A stretch of DNA of 64,000 bases from Stenotrophomonas nitritireducens (GTDB taxonomy: Bacteria; Pseudomonadota; Gammaproteobacteria; Xanthomonadales; Xanthomonadaceae). The position numbers and the translations under genes are program-made. Shown piece after piece: positions 1-13,986 of this stretch (position 1 is the stretch's first letter; each line of letters starts with the position of its first letter). The notes beneath the pieces were generated by a model. It was given only the letters and a program-made list of their open reading frames with translations. It did not search any database and was not told the DNA's origin. The stretch is from the NCBI RefSeq assembly GCF_001431425.1, contig NZ_LDJG01000018.1, positions 62,001 through 126,000 on the forward strand. Reading direction: 5' to 3'.

Positions 1-241
<241 letters not shown>

Positions 242-592
242 GGGAAGTCCGGTCTTGGCCGCGGCCGGCGGTGCCGGACGCGGAGGGGGCAGGGGAGTGC
301 AGCTGACGGCAGTCGATCAGCCTAGCGAGCTTGCGATTTGGGGGCAATTGCCGGAATTGCCAGTGCGCATGCCGGTCCGCGGCCGCGGTGCGGGCCATTG
401 TTCATGATGCACATCCGCATGCGCCCCGTCCGGGCGGCTTCGCCGTGGAAAACGGCCGTCCTGCCGCTCTCCAGGCCCGGTTTCCCGGTCCTGGGGCGAC
501 TTGACCCGGGGGATGGCCTGCCAGTAAAATCCCGCTTCTGTCCGCCCTCGATGGTGGGTAGATCCCAAGAATAACTACAGAAGAGACATCCC
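242..592. other. uvrA-rplU divergent intergenic region
   Basis: This 351-bp gap has no credible gene; the short open frames on both strands are compositional. It holds the rplU promoter (501-530). It also holds a tight palindromic stretch, GGCAATTGCC at 343-352 followed directly by GGAATTGCC at 353-361, whose role I cannot assign. Confidence 0.6.
501..530 (+). promoter_or_regulatory. Predicted sigma-70 promoter of rplU-rpmA
   Basis: TTGACC (501-506) and TAAAAT (525-530) are separated by 18 bp, about 60 bp before the rplU start. Both boxes are close to consensus for a GC-rich genome, as expected for a ribosomal protein operon. Confidence 0.6.
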
Positions 593-901
593 ATGTATGC
601 AGTCCTGGTAACTGGCGGCAAGCAGTACCGCGTCGCGCAGGGTGAAACCCTCCGCGTCGAGAAACTCGAAGCCGAAGCCGGCAGCGAAATCAAGTTCGAC
701 ACCGTCCTGATGCTCGGCGACGCCGACGGCATCAAGATCGGCGATGCCCTGAAGGGCGCTTCGGTGACCGCCAAGGTCGTGGCCCACGGCCGCGCCGAGA
801 AGGTGAAGATCATCAAGTTCCGCCGGCGCAAGCACCACATGAAGCGCCAGGGCCATCGCCAGTACTACACCGAAATCGAAATCACCGGCATCGCCGGCTA
901 A
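593..901 (+). CDS. rplU: 50S ribosomal protein L21
   Basis: The 102-residue protein starts [14 protein letters not shown] and contains the L21 signature [15 protein letters not shown] near residues 78-92. This is normal length for L21, which binds 23S rRNA in the large subunit. A purine-rich AGAAGAGA sits upstream of the ATG. It is the first gene of the usual rplU-rpmA pair, with rpmA 18 bp downstream and obgE following, an arrangement conserved in many bacteria. Confidence 0.98.
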   Translation: MYAVLVTGGKQYRVAQGETLRVEKLEAEAGSEIKFDTVLMLGDADGIKIGDALKGASVTAKVVAHGRAEKVKIIKFRRRKHHMKRQGHRQYYTEIEITGIAG

Positions 902-919
902 TCCCAAGGAGAATCCGTC

Positions 920-1180
920 ATGGCACATAAAAAGGGCGTAGGCTCCTCGCGCAACGGCCGCGATTCCAACCCGAAATACCTGGGCGTCAAGATCTTCGGT
1001 GGCCAGGCCATCGAAGCCGGCAACATCATCGTGCGCCAGCGCGGCACCCAGTTCCATCCGGGCGCCGGCGTCGGCCTGGGTCGTGACCACACGCTGTTCG
1101 CGCTGGTCGACGGCAAGGTCGAGTTCTCGGTGAAGGGCGCCAACAAGCGCCGCACCGTCAGCGTCGTCGCGGAAGTCTGA
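920..1180 (+). CDS. rpmA: 50S ribosomal protein L27
   Basis: The 86-residue protein begins [20 protein letters not shown] and has the L27 core [20 protein letters not shown]. Its N-terminal tail reaches toward the peptidyl-transferase centre in the ribosome. AAGGAGA at 906-912 is a strong ribosome binding site. It is co-transcribed with rplU and closed by the terminator at 1231-1257. Confidence 0.98.
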   Translation: MAHKKGVGSSRNGRDSNPKYLGVKIFGGQAIEAGNIIVRQRGTQFHPGAGVGLGRDHTLFALVDGKVEFSVKGANKRRTVSVVAEV

Positions 1181-1230
1181 TCTCCCGCACGCGCAGGCGC
1201 CCATGCCGCGGTGTGGGCGCCGCCGACGAG

Positions 1231-1257
1231 AGCCCCGCTTCGGCGGGGCTTGTCGTT
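1231..1257 (+). terminator. Rho-independent terminator after rpmA
   Basis: AGCCCCGC-TTCG-GCGGGGCT forms an 8-bp stem with a UUCG tetraloop, followed by the imperfect T-rich tail TGTCGTTT. It separates the ribosomal protein genes from the lipoprotein-obgE pair. Confidence 0.75.
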
Positions 1258-1308
1258 TCCAGGTGATCCGCGCGCCCGTTATGGGGCGCGGCTGGGCAGG
1301 AGTCAGGG

Positions 1309-3157
<1,849 letters not shown>

Positions 3158-3182
3158 GGTCGCCTGCGGATCGGCCTGCATG

Positions 3183-3208
3183 AAAAACCCGGCCGAGGCC
3201 GGGTTTTT
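3183..3208 (+). terminator. Rho-independent terminator after obgE
   Basis: AAAAACCCGGCC-GA-GGCCGGGTTTTT is a nearly perfect inverted repeat with A and T runs on both flanks, so it can work in either direction. It lies 26 bp after the obgE stop codon. Confidence 0.9.
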
Positions 3209-3273
3209 CGTTTCTGCCGGGGCTGGCGGCGTTCCCGGGTGCGGCTTTGGGCCGCGGCGAGGGGTTGGGTCTC

Positions 3274-3434
3274 TGTAGCGCCGGGCATCGTCCGGCGGGG
3301 CTTTGCCGGGAAGGCTTCAGCGGGGCGTTGCCCCGCTCTACAGGGTGCGGATTGCTGGGGTTCCGTGGCGCCGGGCATCGCCCGGCGGGGTTTTGCCGGC
3401 AAGGCTCCAGTGGGGCATTGCGCCGCCTTGCGGG
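3274..3434. repeat. GTAG-headed palindrome pair (SMAG/REP-like), one intact and one decayed
   Basis: The first pair runs from TGTAGCGCCGGGCATCGTCC (3274 on) to CGGGGCGTTGCCCCGCTCTA (ending about 3342), so GTAG heads lie at both outer ends. A second copy at about 3361-3434 keeps the palindromes but has lost the GTAG heads (GTGG at the left). The same two palindromes make up the arrays near 23 kb and 50.5 kb. Such elements are known in Stenotrophomonas and are thought to be mobilised by REP-associated tyrosine transposases. Confidence 0.8.
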
Positions 3435-3462
3435 TGAGTGGGCTGGTGCCGGAGGAGGCAAC

Positions 3463-3483
3463 AAAAAAACCGCCGGGAGCGGT
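3463..3483 (-). terminator. Minus-strand terminator (second behind rpsT)
   Basis: Read leftward, ACCGC-TCCCG-GCGGT is followed by a run of T, giving a short stem and U tail. It backs up the stronger terminator at 3541-3568 for transcripts leaving rpsT. Confidence 0.55.
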
Positions 3484-3540
3484 GCTTGACGTCGCTTGTC
3501 GATGGTCTGCGGGGGTGCTGCCGCCAGGGAGGCTGGCAAC

Positions 3541-3568
3541 AAAAAACCCGGCGCGGGGCCGGGTTTTT
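3541..3568 (-). terminator. Rho-independent terminator of rpsT
   Basis: The hairpin CCCGGC/GCCGGG is flanked by A6 on the left and T5 on the right. Read leftward it forms a classical stem plus U tract about 40 bp after the rpsT stop. Confidence 0.8.
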
Positions 3569-3605
3569 CGGGTCGGCAGCCTGTGGCTGCCGATGATCGC
3601 CCGGA

Positions 3606-3875
3606 TCAGGCGGCCTTGAGGGCCTTGATGCGGTCGTTCAGGCGGCTCTTGTGACGGGCAGCCTTGTTCTTGTGGATCAGGCCACGCGCGCTGAAGCGAT
3701 CCAGAATCGGCTGAGCAACGGCGAAGGCGGCTTCTGCGCCAGCGGCATCGTTGGCGTCCAGCGCCTTGATCACTTTCTTGACAGCGGTGCGCAGCATCGA
3801 GCGCTGAGCCACGTTGCGCGCGTTGCGCACGACGGTCTGCTTGGCGCGCTTCTTGGCGGACTTGATATTGGCCAC
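3606..3875 (-). CDS. rpsT: 30S ribosomal protein S20
   Basis: The 89-residue basic protein begins (M)[20 protein letters not shown], the standard S20 start, and ends in [21 protein letters not shown] start it at the GTG at 3875, preceded by AGGAAA at a 9-nt distance. Upstream in-frame codons add residues ([10 protein letters not shown]) foreign to S20. A GTG start for rpsT parallels the known use of a weak start in autogenous control of S20 in E. coli, but regulation here is inferred. It is divergent from murJ. Confidence 0.97.
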   Translation of the reverse strand: MANIKSAKKRAKQTVVRNARNVAQRSMLRTAVKKVIKALDANDAAGAEAAFAVAQPILDRFSARGLIHKNKAARHKSRLNDRIKALKAA

Positions 3876-3922
3876 GGTGGTGGTTTCCTGAAAATCGGTA
3901 TGGTGGGAACAGCAAGCACGCA

Positions 3923-3951
3923 AGTATGATGGTCGGACGAATGAACGTCAA
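3923..3951 (-). promoter_or_regulatory. Predicted rpsT promoter
   Basis: Read leftward: TTGACG (complement of 3946-3951), 17 bp, CATACT (complement of 3923-3928), then about 48 bp of leader to the GTG start of rpsT. The -35 lies only about 25 bp from the murJ start. Confidence 0.6.
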
Positions 3952-3975
3952 GTCAAGTTGTCAAGGGGGCCGTGG

Positions 3976-5583
3976 GTGAGTTCACCGCGCATGTTGCGGG
4001 GGCTGCTGTCGTTCAGCAGCATGACGATGGTCTCGCGGGTGCTTGGACTGGTGCGGGACCAGGCGATCTCCATCACGTTCGGCGCCAACGCCACGACCGA
4101 TGCGTTCTGGGTGGCGTTCCGCGTCCCCAATTTCCTGCGCCGCCTGTTCGCCGAGGGCTCGTTCGCCACCGCTTTCGTTCCGGTGTTCACCGAGGTGAAG
4201 GAGACCCGGCCGCATGCCGACCTGCGCGAACTGATGGCGCGGGTGTCCGGCACACTGGGCGGTGTCCTGCTGGTGCTGACTGCGCTGGGCCTGATCTTCA
4301 CGCCGCAGATCGCCTGGCTGTTCGCCGATGCCGACGCGGCCGACCCGGCCAAGTACGGCCTGCTGGTGGACCTGCTGCGGCTGACCTTCCCGTTCCTGCT
4401 GTTCGTTTCGCTGACCGCGCTGGCGGGCGGGGCGCTGAACAGCTTCCAGCGTTTCGCGATGCCGGCGCTGACGCCGGTGATCCTCAACCTGTGCATGATC
4501 GCCGGCGCACTGTGGCTGGCGCCGCGGCTGGAGGTGCCGATCCTGGCGCTGGGCTGGGCGGTGTTGGCCGCCGGCGTGCTGCAGCTGCTGTTCCAGCTGC
4601 CATCGCTGAAGGGCATCGACCTGCTGACCCTGCCGCGCTGGGGCTGGAACCATCCCGACGTGCGCAGGGTGCTGACCCTGATGGTGCCGACCCTGTTCGG
4701 CTCGTCGGTGGCGCAGATCAACCTGATGCTGGATACGGTGATCGCGGCCCGGCTCAGCGACGGCTCGCAGTCCTGGCTGTCGCTGGCCGACCGCTTCCTG
4801 GAGCTGCCGTTGGGGGTGTTCGGCGTGGCGCTGGGCACGGTGATCCTGCCCGCGCTGGCCCGCCATCACGTCAAGACCGACGGCGAGGGCTTCTCCAACG
4901 CGCTGGACTGGGGGTTGCGCATGACCCTGCTGATCGCGGTGCCGGCCATGCTCGGCCTGCTGCTGCTGGCCCAGCCGCTGATCGCGACCCTGTTCCAGTA
5001 CCGGGAATTCACGTCCTTCGACACCCGGATGACCGCCCTGTCGGTTTACGGCCTGAGCTTCGGCCTGCCGGCGTTCGCCCTGCTGAAAGTGGTGCTGCCG
5101 GCCTTCTATTCGCGCCAGGACACGAAGACGCCGGTGCGCGCGGGCCTGGTCGCGCTGGTCGCCAACATGGTGTTCAACTTCGCCCTGCTTGCGGTGCTGT
5201 ACCAGGTGATGGTGCCCGAGGCGCTGAAGGCCGAGGGGGTGATGGCCGCCCTGTCCCGGCAGCCGGGCCTGCACCTGGCGCTGGGCATCGCCAGCGCGCT
5301 GTCCAGTTACCTGAACCTCGGACTGCTCTGGTACTGGCTGGGCAAGACCGGGGTCTACCGGCGTCGTCCCGGCTGGGGCGGCTATGTCCTGCGGCTGGTG
5401 GTGGCCTGCGTGGCCATGAGCGCGGTACTGCTGGCGCTGCTGCACTGGCTGCCGGGCTTCACCGGCCTGGACAAATGGCAGCGCATCGGCTGCCTGACCC
5501 TGCTGGTCGGCGGCGGCGGGCTGACTTACCTGCTGGCGATGGTGGCCATGGGCTTCCGCCCGCGCGACCTGCGCGGGCAGTGA
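3976..5583 (+). CDS. murJ: MurJ, lipid II flippase
   Basis: The 535-residue polytopic membrane protein of the MOP superfamily opens with FSSMTMVSRVLGLVRD and has AEGSFATAFVPVF near residues 55-67. About 14 hydrophobic segments are visible, as expected for MurJ. It moves lipid-linked peptidoglycan precursor across the inner membrane. I choose the GTG at 3976 because AGGGGG ends six bases before it and the resulting N-terminus (MSSPRMLRGLLSF) looks natural. A TTG at 3958 and an ATG at 3991 are alternatives. It is followed by ribF, the common murJ-ribF-ileS-lspA-ispH order. Confidence 0.95.
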   Translation: MSSPRMLRGLLSFSSMTMVSRVLGLVRDQAISITFGANATTDAFWVAFRVPNFLRRLFAEGSFATAFVPVFTEVKETRPHADLRELMARVSGTLGGVLLVLTALGLIFTPQIAWLFADADAADPAKYGLLVDLLRLTFPFLLFVSLTALAGGALNSFQRFAMPALTPVILNLCMIAGALWLAPRLEVPILALGWAVLAAGVLQLLFQLPSLKGIDLLTLPRWGWNHPDVRRVLTLMVPTLFGSSVAQINLMLDTVIAARLSDGSQSWLSLADRFLELPLGVFGVALGTVILPALARHHVKTDGEGFSNALDWGLRMTLLIAVPAMLGLLLLAQPLIATLFQYREFTSFDTRMTALSVYGLSFGLPAFALLKVVLPAFYSRQDTKTPVRAGLVALVANMVFNFALLAVLYQVMVPEALKAEGVMAALSRQPGLHLALGIASALSSYLNLGLLWYWLGKTGVYRRRPGWGGYVLRLVVACVAMSAVLLALLHWLPGFTGLDKWQRIGCLTLLVGGGGLTYLLAMVAMGFRPRDLRGQ

Positions 5584-5664
5584 GGCGGGCATGCCTGCGC
5601 CGCCGCTATACTTCCCGGCTACACATGACGAAGCACCGGCCTGCGAGGGCCGGATCCGGGTTGA

Positions 5665-6608
5665 ATGAGCAGGCTGTTTAGAAACGTCGAAGGCGGGGTG
5701 CTGTTCCCGCAGGGAAGCGTGGTCTGCATCGGTGCTTTCGACGGCCTGCACAGGGGCCATCGGGCGCTGGTGCAGCACGCGGTCGAGCGCGCGCGCGCGC
5801 TCGGCGTGCCCGCGGTGGCGCTGGCGTTCGAGCCGCTGCCGCGCGAGTTCTTCGCCCGCGACACCCCGCCGCCGCGACTGATGCTGGCCCGCGACAAGGT
5901 GGCCGCGCTGCGCGGGCTTGGCGTCGACAGCGTCGGCCTGCTGCGCTTCGACGCGAAGATGGCGGCCATCACCGCCGAGGATTTCGTGCGCGACATGCTG
6001 GTGCGCCGGCTGGGCGCGCGCGAGGTGTGGATCGGCCCGAAGTTCCACTTCGGCAACCGCCGCGGCGGCGACCTGGCCCTGCTGCAGGCGATGGGCGCCG
6101 AACTGGGCTTCGCCGCCGGCGAGATCGCGCCGGTGCACCTGAACGGCGAGCGCATTTCCAGCACCCGCATCCGCGAGCTGCTGGTGGCCGGCGAATTCGG
6201 CCATGCCGCCGACCTGCTGGGCCGGCCATATGCGATCGGTGGGCGCGTGGTGCGCGGGCAGCAGCTCGGGCGCACGCTGGGCTTCCCCACCGCCAACTTG
6301 CGTTTCCCGCGGACGCCCGCACTTTCAGGTATCTATGCCACCTGGGTACATGGTGTCTTCGAGCGACCGTGGCCGTCGGTGTCGAGCTTCGGCACGCGTC
6401 CGACCGTACAGGGCGTGGAGCCGCTGCTGGAAGCGCACCTGTTCGATTTCCACGGCGACCTGTACGGGCGCCACATCGAAGTCGAATTCGTCGCCAAGCT
6501 GCGCGACGAAGAGAAGTTCAACGACCTGCCGGCGCTGACCGAGCAGATGCACCACGACGCGCGGCAAGCCCGTCATATCCTCAACGAACAACGACTGCGA
6601 GCCACCGC

Positions 6609-6612
<4 letters not shown>
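5665..6612 (+). CDS. ribF: Bifunctional riboflavin kinase / FAD synthetase
   Basis: The 315-residue protein has an N-terminal FMN adenylyltransferase domain ([13 protein letters not shown] near residue 22, a nucleotidyltransferase HxGH motif) and a C-terminal flavokinase domain ([11 protein letters not shown] near residue 210). It makes FMN and FAD from riboflavin in the cytoplasm. Its TGA overlaps the ileS GTG (GTGA), indicating translational coupling. A TATACT box at 5607-5612 may be its promoter. The 81-bp gap after murJ is too short for an FMN riboswitch. Confidence 0.96.
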
Positions 6613-9440
<2,828 letters not shown>

Positions 9441-9522
9441 ACCGGCGGCGGTTGGCTTTCCATACACGGGACCGGCGGCAACATGCCGCGTCCCATCGTC
9501 CGCAACCCACAAGCCCCGAGAC

Positions 9523-10041
9523 ATGCAGACAAACACGGTCAAACCCAATGCCCTGATCTGGCTGCTGCTCTCGGCCGCGGTGATCGGCCTGGACCAGTGG
9601 AGCAAGGCCTGGGTGCTGGCCAGCCTGCCCGAGTTCACGCCGGTGCCGGTGATCGACGGCTTCTGGAACTGGTACCGCACCTACAACACCGGCGCGGCGT
9701 TCAGCTTCCTCAGCGATGCCGGCGGCTGGCAGCTCTGGTTCTTCACCGCGCTGGCGGTGGCCATCAGCGGCTTGATGGCGTTCTGGCTGTCGCGCACCGC
9801 GCGCGGCAACTGGCGCAGCGCGCTGCCGTATGCGCTGGTGATCGGCGGCGCCATCGGCAACGTCATCGACCGGCAGCTCCATGGCCATGTCGTGGATTTC
9901 ATCCAGTGGTACGTCGGCGACCATTACTGGCCGTCGTTCAACGTGGCCGATTCGGCGATCGTGGCCGGCGCCATCGGCATCGCCCTGTCGGGCCTGTTCG
10001 ATGGAAACAAGCACGCGCCGGGAGCGGGGAAGGGGAAATGA
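9523..10041 (+). CDS. lspA: Lipoprotein signal peptidase (signal peptidase II)
   Basis: The 172-residue protein has four hydrophobic segments. The two conserved catalytic aspartate motifs are present: GNVIDR (about residues 109-114) and FNVADS (about residues 139-144). It cleaves prolipoproteins in the inner membrane after diacylglyceryl transfer. The family hallmark NTGAAFSFL follows the first segment. It lies 82 bp after ileS in the usual ileS-lspA-ispH order. The chosen ATG has only a weak upstream GAG. Confidence 0.97.
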   Translation: MQTNTVKPNALIWLLLSAAVIGLDQWSKAWVLASLPEFTPVPVIDGFWNWYRTYNTGAAFSFLSDAGGWQLWFFTALAVAISGLMAFWLSRTARGNWRSALPYALVIGGAIGNVIDRQLHGHVVDFIQWYVGDHYWPSFNVADSAIVAGAIGIALSGLFDGNKHAPGAGKGK

Positions 10042-10088
10042 CGCAGCGCGGTTCCGCTTTCGTTCCGCTCTTTTCCCGTTTCCGCCTT

Positions 10089-10094
10089 TAGAAT
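10089..10094 (+). promoter_or_regulatory. Candidate -10 box immediately before ispH
   Basis: TAGAAT ends seven bases before the ispH ATG, so transcription from it would start at or next to the start codon (leaderless mRNA). No good -35 is visible 16-18 bp upstream, so this is tentative. Confidence 0.35.
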
Positions 10095-10101
10095 CCCCCG
10101 C

Positions 10102-11052
10102 ATGGACGTACTGCTCGCCAATCCCCGTGGTTTCTGCGCCGGCGTCGATCGCGCCATCGAGATCGTCAAGCGCGCGATCGAGACGCTGGGCGCGCCGATC
10201 TACGTGCGCCACGAAGTCGTGCACAACCGTTTCGTGGTCGACGACCTGAAGCAGCGCGGCGCGATCTTCGTCGAGGAACTGGACGAAGTGCCCGATGGCA
10301 ACACGGTGATCTTCAGCGCCCATGGCGTCTCGCAGGCGGTACGCGACGAGGCGGGGCGGCGCGGGCTCAAGGTGTTCGACGCGACCTGCCCGCTGGTGAC
10401 CAAGGTGCATTTCGAGGTCGCGCGGCACTGCCGCGCGGGCCGCGACGTGGTGCTGATCGGCCATGAGGGCCATCCCGAGGTCGAGGGCACGATGGGGCAG
10501 TGGCGCAGCGAAGCCGGCGCCGGTGCGATCTATCTGGTCGAGGACGAGGACGATGTCGCCGCGCTGGTGGTCGGCCAGCCGGAAAACCTCGCCTACACCA
10601 CCCAGACCACGCTGTCGGTGGACGACACCCGCAGCGTGATCGCCGCATTGAGGACGAAATTCCCCGCCATCCAGGGGCCGAAGAACGACGACATCTGCTA
10701 TGCCACGCAGAACCGCCAGGATGCGGTGCGCGAACTGGCGCAGCAGTGCGACCTGGTGCTGGTGGTCGGTTCGCCTAACAGCTCCAACTCCAACCGCCTG
10801 GCCGAACTGGCCCGCCGCGAGGGCGTGGAGTCCTACCTGATCGACGGCGCGCACGAGATCGACCCGCAGTGGGTGGCGGGCAAGCGCCGCGTGGGTCTGA
10901 CCGCGGGCGCTTCCGCGCCGCAGGTGCTGGTCGACGGCGTGATTGAGCGCCTGCGCGACCTCGGTGCCGGCAGCATCGCCGAACTGGCCGGCGAACCGGA
11001 GTCGATGGTGTTCGCGCTGCCCAAGGAATTGCGCCTGCGCCTGGTCGATTGA
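10102..11052 (+). CDS. ispH: 4-hydroxy-3-methylbut-2-enyl diphosphate reductase
   Basis: The 316-residue protein has the three cysteines that bind the [4Fe-4S] cluster: [10 protein letters not shown] (Cys12), [10 protein letters not shown] (about residue 96) and ICYATQNRQ (about residue 200). It catalyses the last step of the MEP isoprenoid pathway. No Shine-Dalgarno sequence precedes the ATG. Translation may come from the lspA transcript or from a leaderless message. Its stop codon overlaps the -35 box of the following tRNA gene. Confidence 0.97.
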   Translation: MDVLLANPRGFCAGVDRAIEIVKRAIETLGAPIYVRHEVVHNRFVVDDLKQRGAIFVEELDEVPDGNTVIFSAHGVSQAVRDEAGRRGLKVFDATCPLVTKVHFEVARHCRAGRDVVLIGHEGHPEVEGTMGQWRSEAGAGAIYLVEDEDDVAALVVGQPENLAYTTQTTLSVDDTRSVIAALRTKFPAIQGPKNDDICYATQNRQDAVRELAQQCDLVLVVGSPNSSNSNRLAELARREGVESYLIDGAHEIDPQWVAGKRRVGLTAGASAPQVLVDGVIERLRDLGAGSIAELAGEPESMVFALPKELRLRLVD

Positions 11053-11078
11053 CCACGGGGGCGGCGAACCTCTAGAAT
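11049..11078 (+). promoter_or_regulatory. Predicted promoter of tRNA-Thr
   Basis: TTGACC (11049-11054) and TAGAAT (11073-11078) are 18 bp apart. The expected start point falls just before the tRNA 5' end at 11089. The -35 box includes the ispH TGA stop. Confidence 0.7.
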
Positions 11079-11088
11079 CCGCGGCTCC

Positions 11089-11164
11089 GCCGGAATAGCT
11101 CAGTTGGTAGAGCGGCGCATTCGTAATGCGTAGGTCGTAGGTTCGATTCCTATTTCCGGCACCA
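11089..11164 (+). tRNA. tRNA-Thr (anticodon CGT)
   Basis: The 76-nt cloverleaf has acceptor GCCGGAA/TTCCGGC, D stem GCTC/GAGC, anticodon stem GCGCA/TGCGT with loop TTCGTAA (anticodon CGT), and T arm GGTTCGATTCC. The CCA end is encoded (11162-11164). It decodes ACG. Confidence 0.97.
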
Positions 11165-11173
11165 GCTTCGAAG

Positions 11174-11207
11174 AAAGGCCAGACGCCCGCGTCTGGCCTT
11201 TTCTTTT
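11174..11207 (+). terminator. Terminator after tRNA-Thr
   Basis: AAAGGCCAGACG and CGTCTGGCCTTT form a 12-bp stem with a 4-nt loop, followed by TTTTCTTTT. Read leftward it is also close to the end of the TonB receptor gene (11225), but the reverse U tract is poorer. Confidence 0.9.
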
Positions 11208-11224
11208 GCCGCATGCGCGCGTTT

Positions 11225-13978
11225 TCAGTGGAACTGCAGGGTGAGCTGGAAATAGCGTCCCAGCGGGTCGTCCTGCCCCGTGGAGAGGCCGCCGTTGCCC
11301 GGCAGGTAATTCACCGGTTTCGTATCCAGCAGGTTGAGGATGTCCAGCGCCGCGGTCATCCGCGCGCCGATCCGGCGATCCAGGTGCAGGTTCCAGCGCA
11401 GCTGCGTCGGATTGCCGCACTTGCCGTCGCCGCGTTGCGTGGAAGGGCAGGCGGCGCCCGGCTGCCAGGCGCGGGTACTGCCGGCGTAGCGCGCATGCAG
11501 CGCGCTTCCCCAGTGCGTTCCCTGCCATTGCAGCGCCGCGGTGCCTGCCATGCCGGGCGTGGCATGGCCGAGCAGGTCGATCCAGCGGCCGCTGGCGCGC
11601 TCCCGGCGGCGCAGCGCCTGCTGGTGGATGGCGTCGAGCGAGAATCGCCATTGGCCGGCGGGCACGGCGCGCACGTAGTCGCCGTGCAGTACCCAGTTGC
11701 GTGAGACCGTCTGGCCGATGTTGTCGAAGTACAGGCGCAGCGACTGCAGCCGGCCGTGTTCGTCCAGCAGCCAGGTATCCGCGTTCCAGCCGGCATCGGC
11801 CGGGCGCAGGGCCAGGATCTCGTTGCGCAGCTCGACGCGGTTATGGGTGAGCGAGAGGGTCAGGTCGGGGCGCGGATTCCAGATGGCGCCCAGGGATTGG
11901 TTGCGCGAAGTCTCGGCTTTCACCCCGGTGTTCTCGATGACCTGCACGTCCACCAGGCAGACATTGTCCGCCGTGTGCGCGCAGGCCGGGAGGCCGGGCG
12001 ACCAGGGCAGGGCCTCGGTGGCAAAATAACCCGGCGGGCGCCGGCGTTCGAACAGGCTGGGCGCGCGGTAGCCGCGGCCGCCGGACAGCAGCAGCGACCA
12101 GGCGGGCGAAGGGTTCCAGCGCAGGCCGGCGCGGGGCGAAAACGACAGTTCGCCGGCGTCGTGGTCCAGGCGGGCGGCCAGGTCCAGGCGCAGCGGCGCG
12201 GCCAGTGGCAGGCCCAGTTCGGCGTAGGCGGCGCTGCTCTGGCGGGAAAGGCGGCGGCGCCCGGTGGGCAGGCCCAGCGCCAGTTCGCCGTCCTCCAGCA
12301 GGCGGTCGGGACGCGAAGTCCAGGTTTCGTGCCGCAGGTCGATGCCACCGGCCAGCTGCGCCGCGCCGCCGGGCAGCTGGCCGAGGTCGCGGCGCAGGCC
12401 CCACCATGCCAGCCACTGGTCGGTGCGGCCGCGGTTGCGGGTGCGGGGGAACAACTGCGCGCGCAGCGCCGGGTCCAGCGGCGTGAATCCCGGGAAATAG
12501 CCGTCGGCCACGGCGTCGAGCAGCCGCGAGGTACGCACGGCGCCTTCGGTCGACAGCGTGGTTTCGCTGCGTTGCCGGCTCAGCCCGGCGTCCCAGCCGC
12601 CGTCGCGGCTGAGGCCGGCCGCCAGGTCCAGTTCGAGGCTGCGGACCGTGGGGCGCACGATGCCGCCTTCCTGGAATACATGGTTGATCAGGTCGCCGCC
12701 CGCCAGGCGCAGGGCCGCCGCCGTCGGCCCCAGTTCGTAGCGCTGGCGGGCGTGGCTGGCGCGCAGTTCGGCATAGGCATGCAGGCCGTTGCCCGCATCG
12801 TGCCGCCAGTGCGTGTACATCGCGGCGGTGGCGGAGGCCGGTTGCAGCGAGCGCGGGCGCGAGCTGTCGTACCAGCAGCCGCTGTCCTCGCGCATGCCGG
12901 AGGGACACAGGTAGGCGGGCAGGTAATAACCATCGCGGGTCAGCAGTCCGATCGGATAGCGCTGCCGCTCCCGGTGCCAGTCGCGGCGATCGCCGGCGAC
13001 ATGGTCGGCCTGCTGCAGGTCGATGCCGAGGAACCAGTCGTCGCCTTCTCCGCTGTGGCCGGTAGCGGCCTGCATCCGGTACTGGGCGCCGTCGCCCTGG
13101 TTGCTGATGCCGGTCTGCAGCATGGCTTCGGGGCCGTCGGCCTGGTCGCGCAGCACGATGTTGACCACGCCGGCCATGGCATCGGCGCCGTAGATGGCCG
13201 AGGCGCCACCGCGCACCAGTTCGATGCGTTCGACGAAGCTCAGCGGGATGCCGCCCAGGTCGGTGAGGGCGCCCTGCTGCAGCGACACCATGGGATAGCG
13301 CGGCAGGCGCCGGCCATTGACCAGGAACAGGGTGGCGCGCGGGCCCATCCCGTCCAGGCTGGTGGCCGCGGCGGCGCCGCCGGGAAGATAGGGCGAATCG
13401 CCGTCGCGCGAGGCATCCACCGGTGGCCGCCCGTTCATGCCGGGCAGGTGGCGCAGCAGATCGAACAGCGAGCCGTAGCCGCTGCGCCGGATGTCCTCGC
13501 GTTCGATGACATCCACCACCATGGTGGTCTGCAGCGAGGTGCGGGGCAGGCGGCTGCCGGTGACATGCACCGGGGCCAGCTCGACCTCCGGCGCCGTCGC
13601 CGGTTGCGGCACGCGCGCAGGCGGGACGGCGGCAGGGGGCGCTGGAGGCCTGGGCGCTTCGATACGCCGCACCGTGAATATCCCGGCTGGCGAGCTTGCG
13701 AGTTTCACCGGCAGCCCGCGCAGCAGCTTTTCCAGCGCGGCCTGGGGCGGCAGCGTGCCGCGGAGCCCGGCGCTGTCCAGTCCGGCCAGTTCGCGCGCGT
13801 CGAACAGCAGCGGGGTGTCGCCTTGCCGCGACCACTCGCGCAGGGCCTGCACCAGCGGTCCGCGCGCGACCTGGTAGTCCACCGGGCCGCCCGCATCGGC
13901 GGCGGCCATCGCCGGCATCGCGGCCATCAACGCCAGGCACAGCGCGCTGCGGCGCAGGCGGCGGATCAACGCCTCCAT
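11225..13978 (-). CDS. TonB-dependent receptor with N-terminal STN signalling domain
   Basis: The 917-residue outer-membrane protein has a signal peptide (cleavage near MAAADA). An STN domain follows at about residues 35-100 (GPLVQALREWSRQGDTPLLF), then a proline-rich linker. The plug has LFLVNGRRLPR and GASAIYGADAMAGVVNIVL, and the beta-barrel ends ...YFQLTLQFH. STN domains pass occupancy signals to FecR-type regulators. The ATG at 13978 lies 8 bp after the FecR-like gene, and the sigma gene precedes that, so this is a FecI/FecR/FecA-like unit. The ligand is unknown. Confidence 0.9.
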   Translation of the reverse strand: MEALIRRLRRSALCLALMAAMPAMAAADAGGPVDYQVARGPLVQALREWSRQGDTPLLFDARELAGLDSAGLRGTLPPQAALEKLLRGLPVKLASSPAGIFTVRRIEAPRPPAPPAAVPPARVPQPATAPEVELAPVHVTGSRLPRTSLQTTMVVDVIEREDIRRSGYGSLFDLLRHLPGMNGRPPVDASRDGDSPYLPGGAAAATSLDGMGPRATLFLVNGRRLPRYPMVSLQQGALTDLGGIPLSFVERIELVRGGASAIYGADAMAGVVNIVLRDQADGPEAMLQTGISNQGDGAQYRMQAATGHSGEGDDWFLGIDLQQADHVAGDRRDWHRERQRYPIGLLTRDGYYLPAYLCPSGMREDSGCWYDSSRPRSLQPASATAAMYTHWRHDAGNGLHAYAELRASHARQRYELGPTAAALRLAGGDLINHVFQEGGIVRPTVRSLELDLAAGLSRDGGWDAGLSRQRSETTLSTEGAVRTSRLLDAVADGYFPGFTPLDPALRAQLFPRTRNRGRTDQWLAWWGLRRDLGQLPGGAAQLAGGIDLRHETWTSRPDRLLEDGELALGLPTGRRRLSRQSSAAYAELGLPLAAPLRLDLAARLDHDAGELSFSPRAGLRWNPSPAWSLLLSGGRGYRAPSLFERRRPPGYFATEALPWSPGLPACAHTADNVCLVDVQVIENTGVKAETSRNQSLGAIWNPRPDLTLSLTHNRVELRNEILALRPADAGWNADTWLLDEHGRLQSLRLYFDNIGQTVSRNWVLHGDYVRAVPAGQWRFSLDAIHQQALRRRERASGRWIDLLGHATPGMAGTAALQWQGTHWGSALHARYAGSTRAWQPGAACPSTQRGDGKCGNPTQLRWNLHLDRRIGARMTAALDILNLLDTKPVNYLPGNGGLSTGQDDPLGRYFQLTLQFH

Positions 13979-13986
13979 CCCGGCGT

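Noticed and set aside
242..400. LexA operator in front of uvrA
   Set aside because: No CTGT-N8-ACAG or xanthomonad-type LexA palindrome is present; the GGCAATTGCC palindrome does not match.
5584..5664. FMN riboswitch before ribF
   Set aside because: The gap is only 81 bp and has no multi-helix RFN layout.
3982..6204. Minus-strand open frame of 740 codons opposite murJ and ribF
   Set aside because: Its product is Gln/Arg/Ala-rich with no domain; it is the antisense shadow of two well-supported genes in GC-rich DNA.
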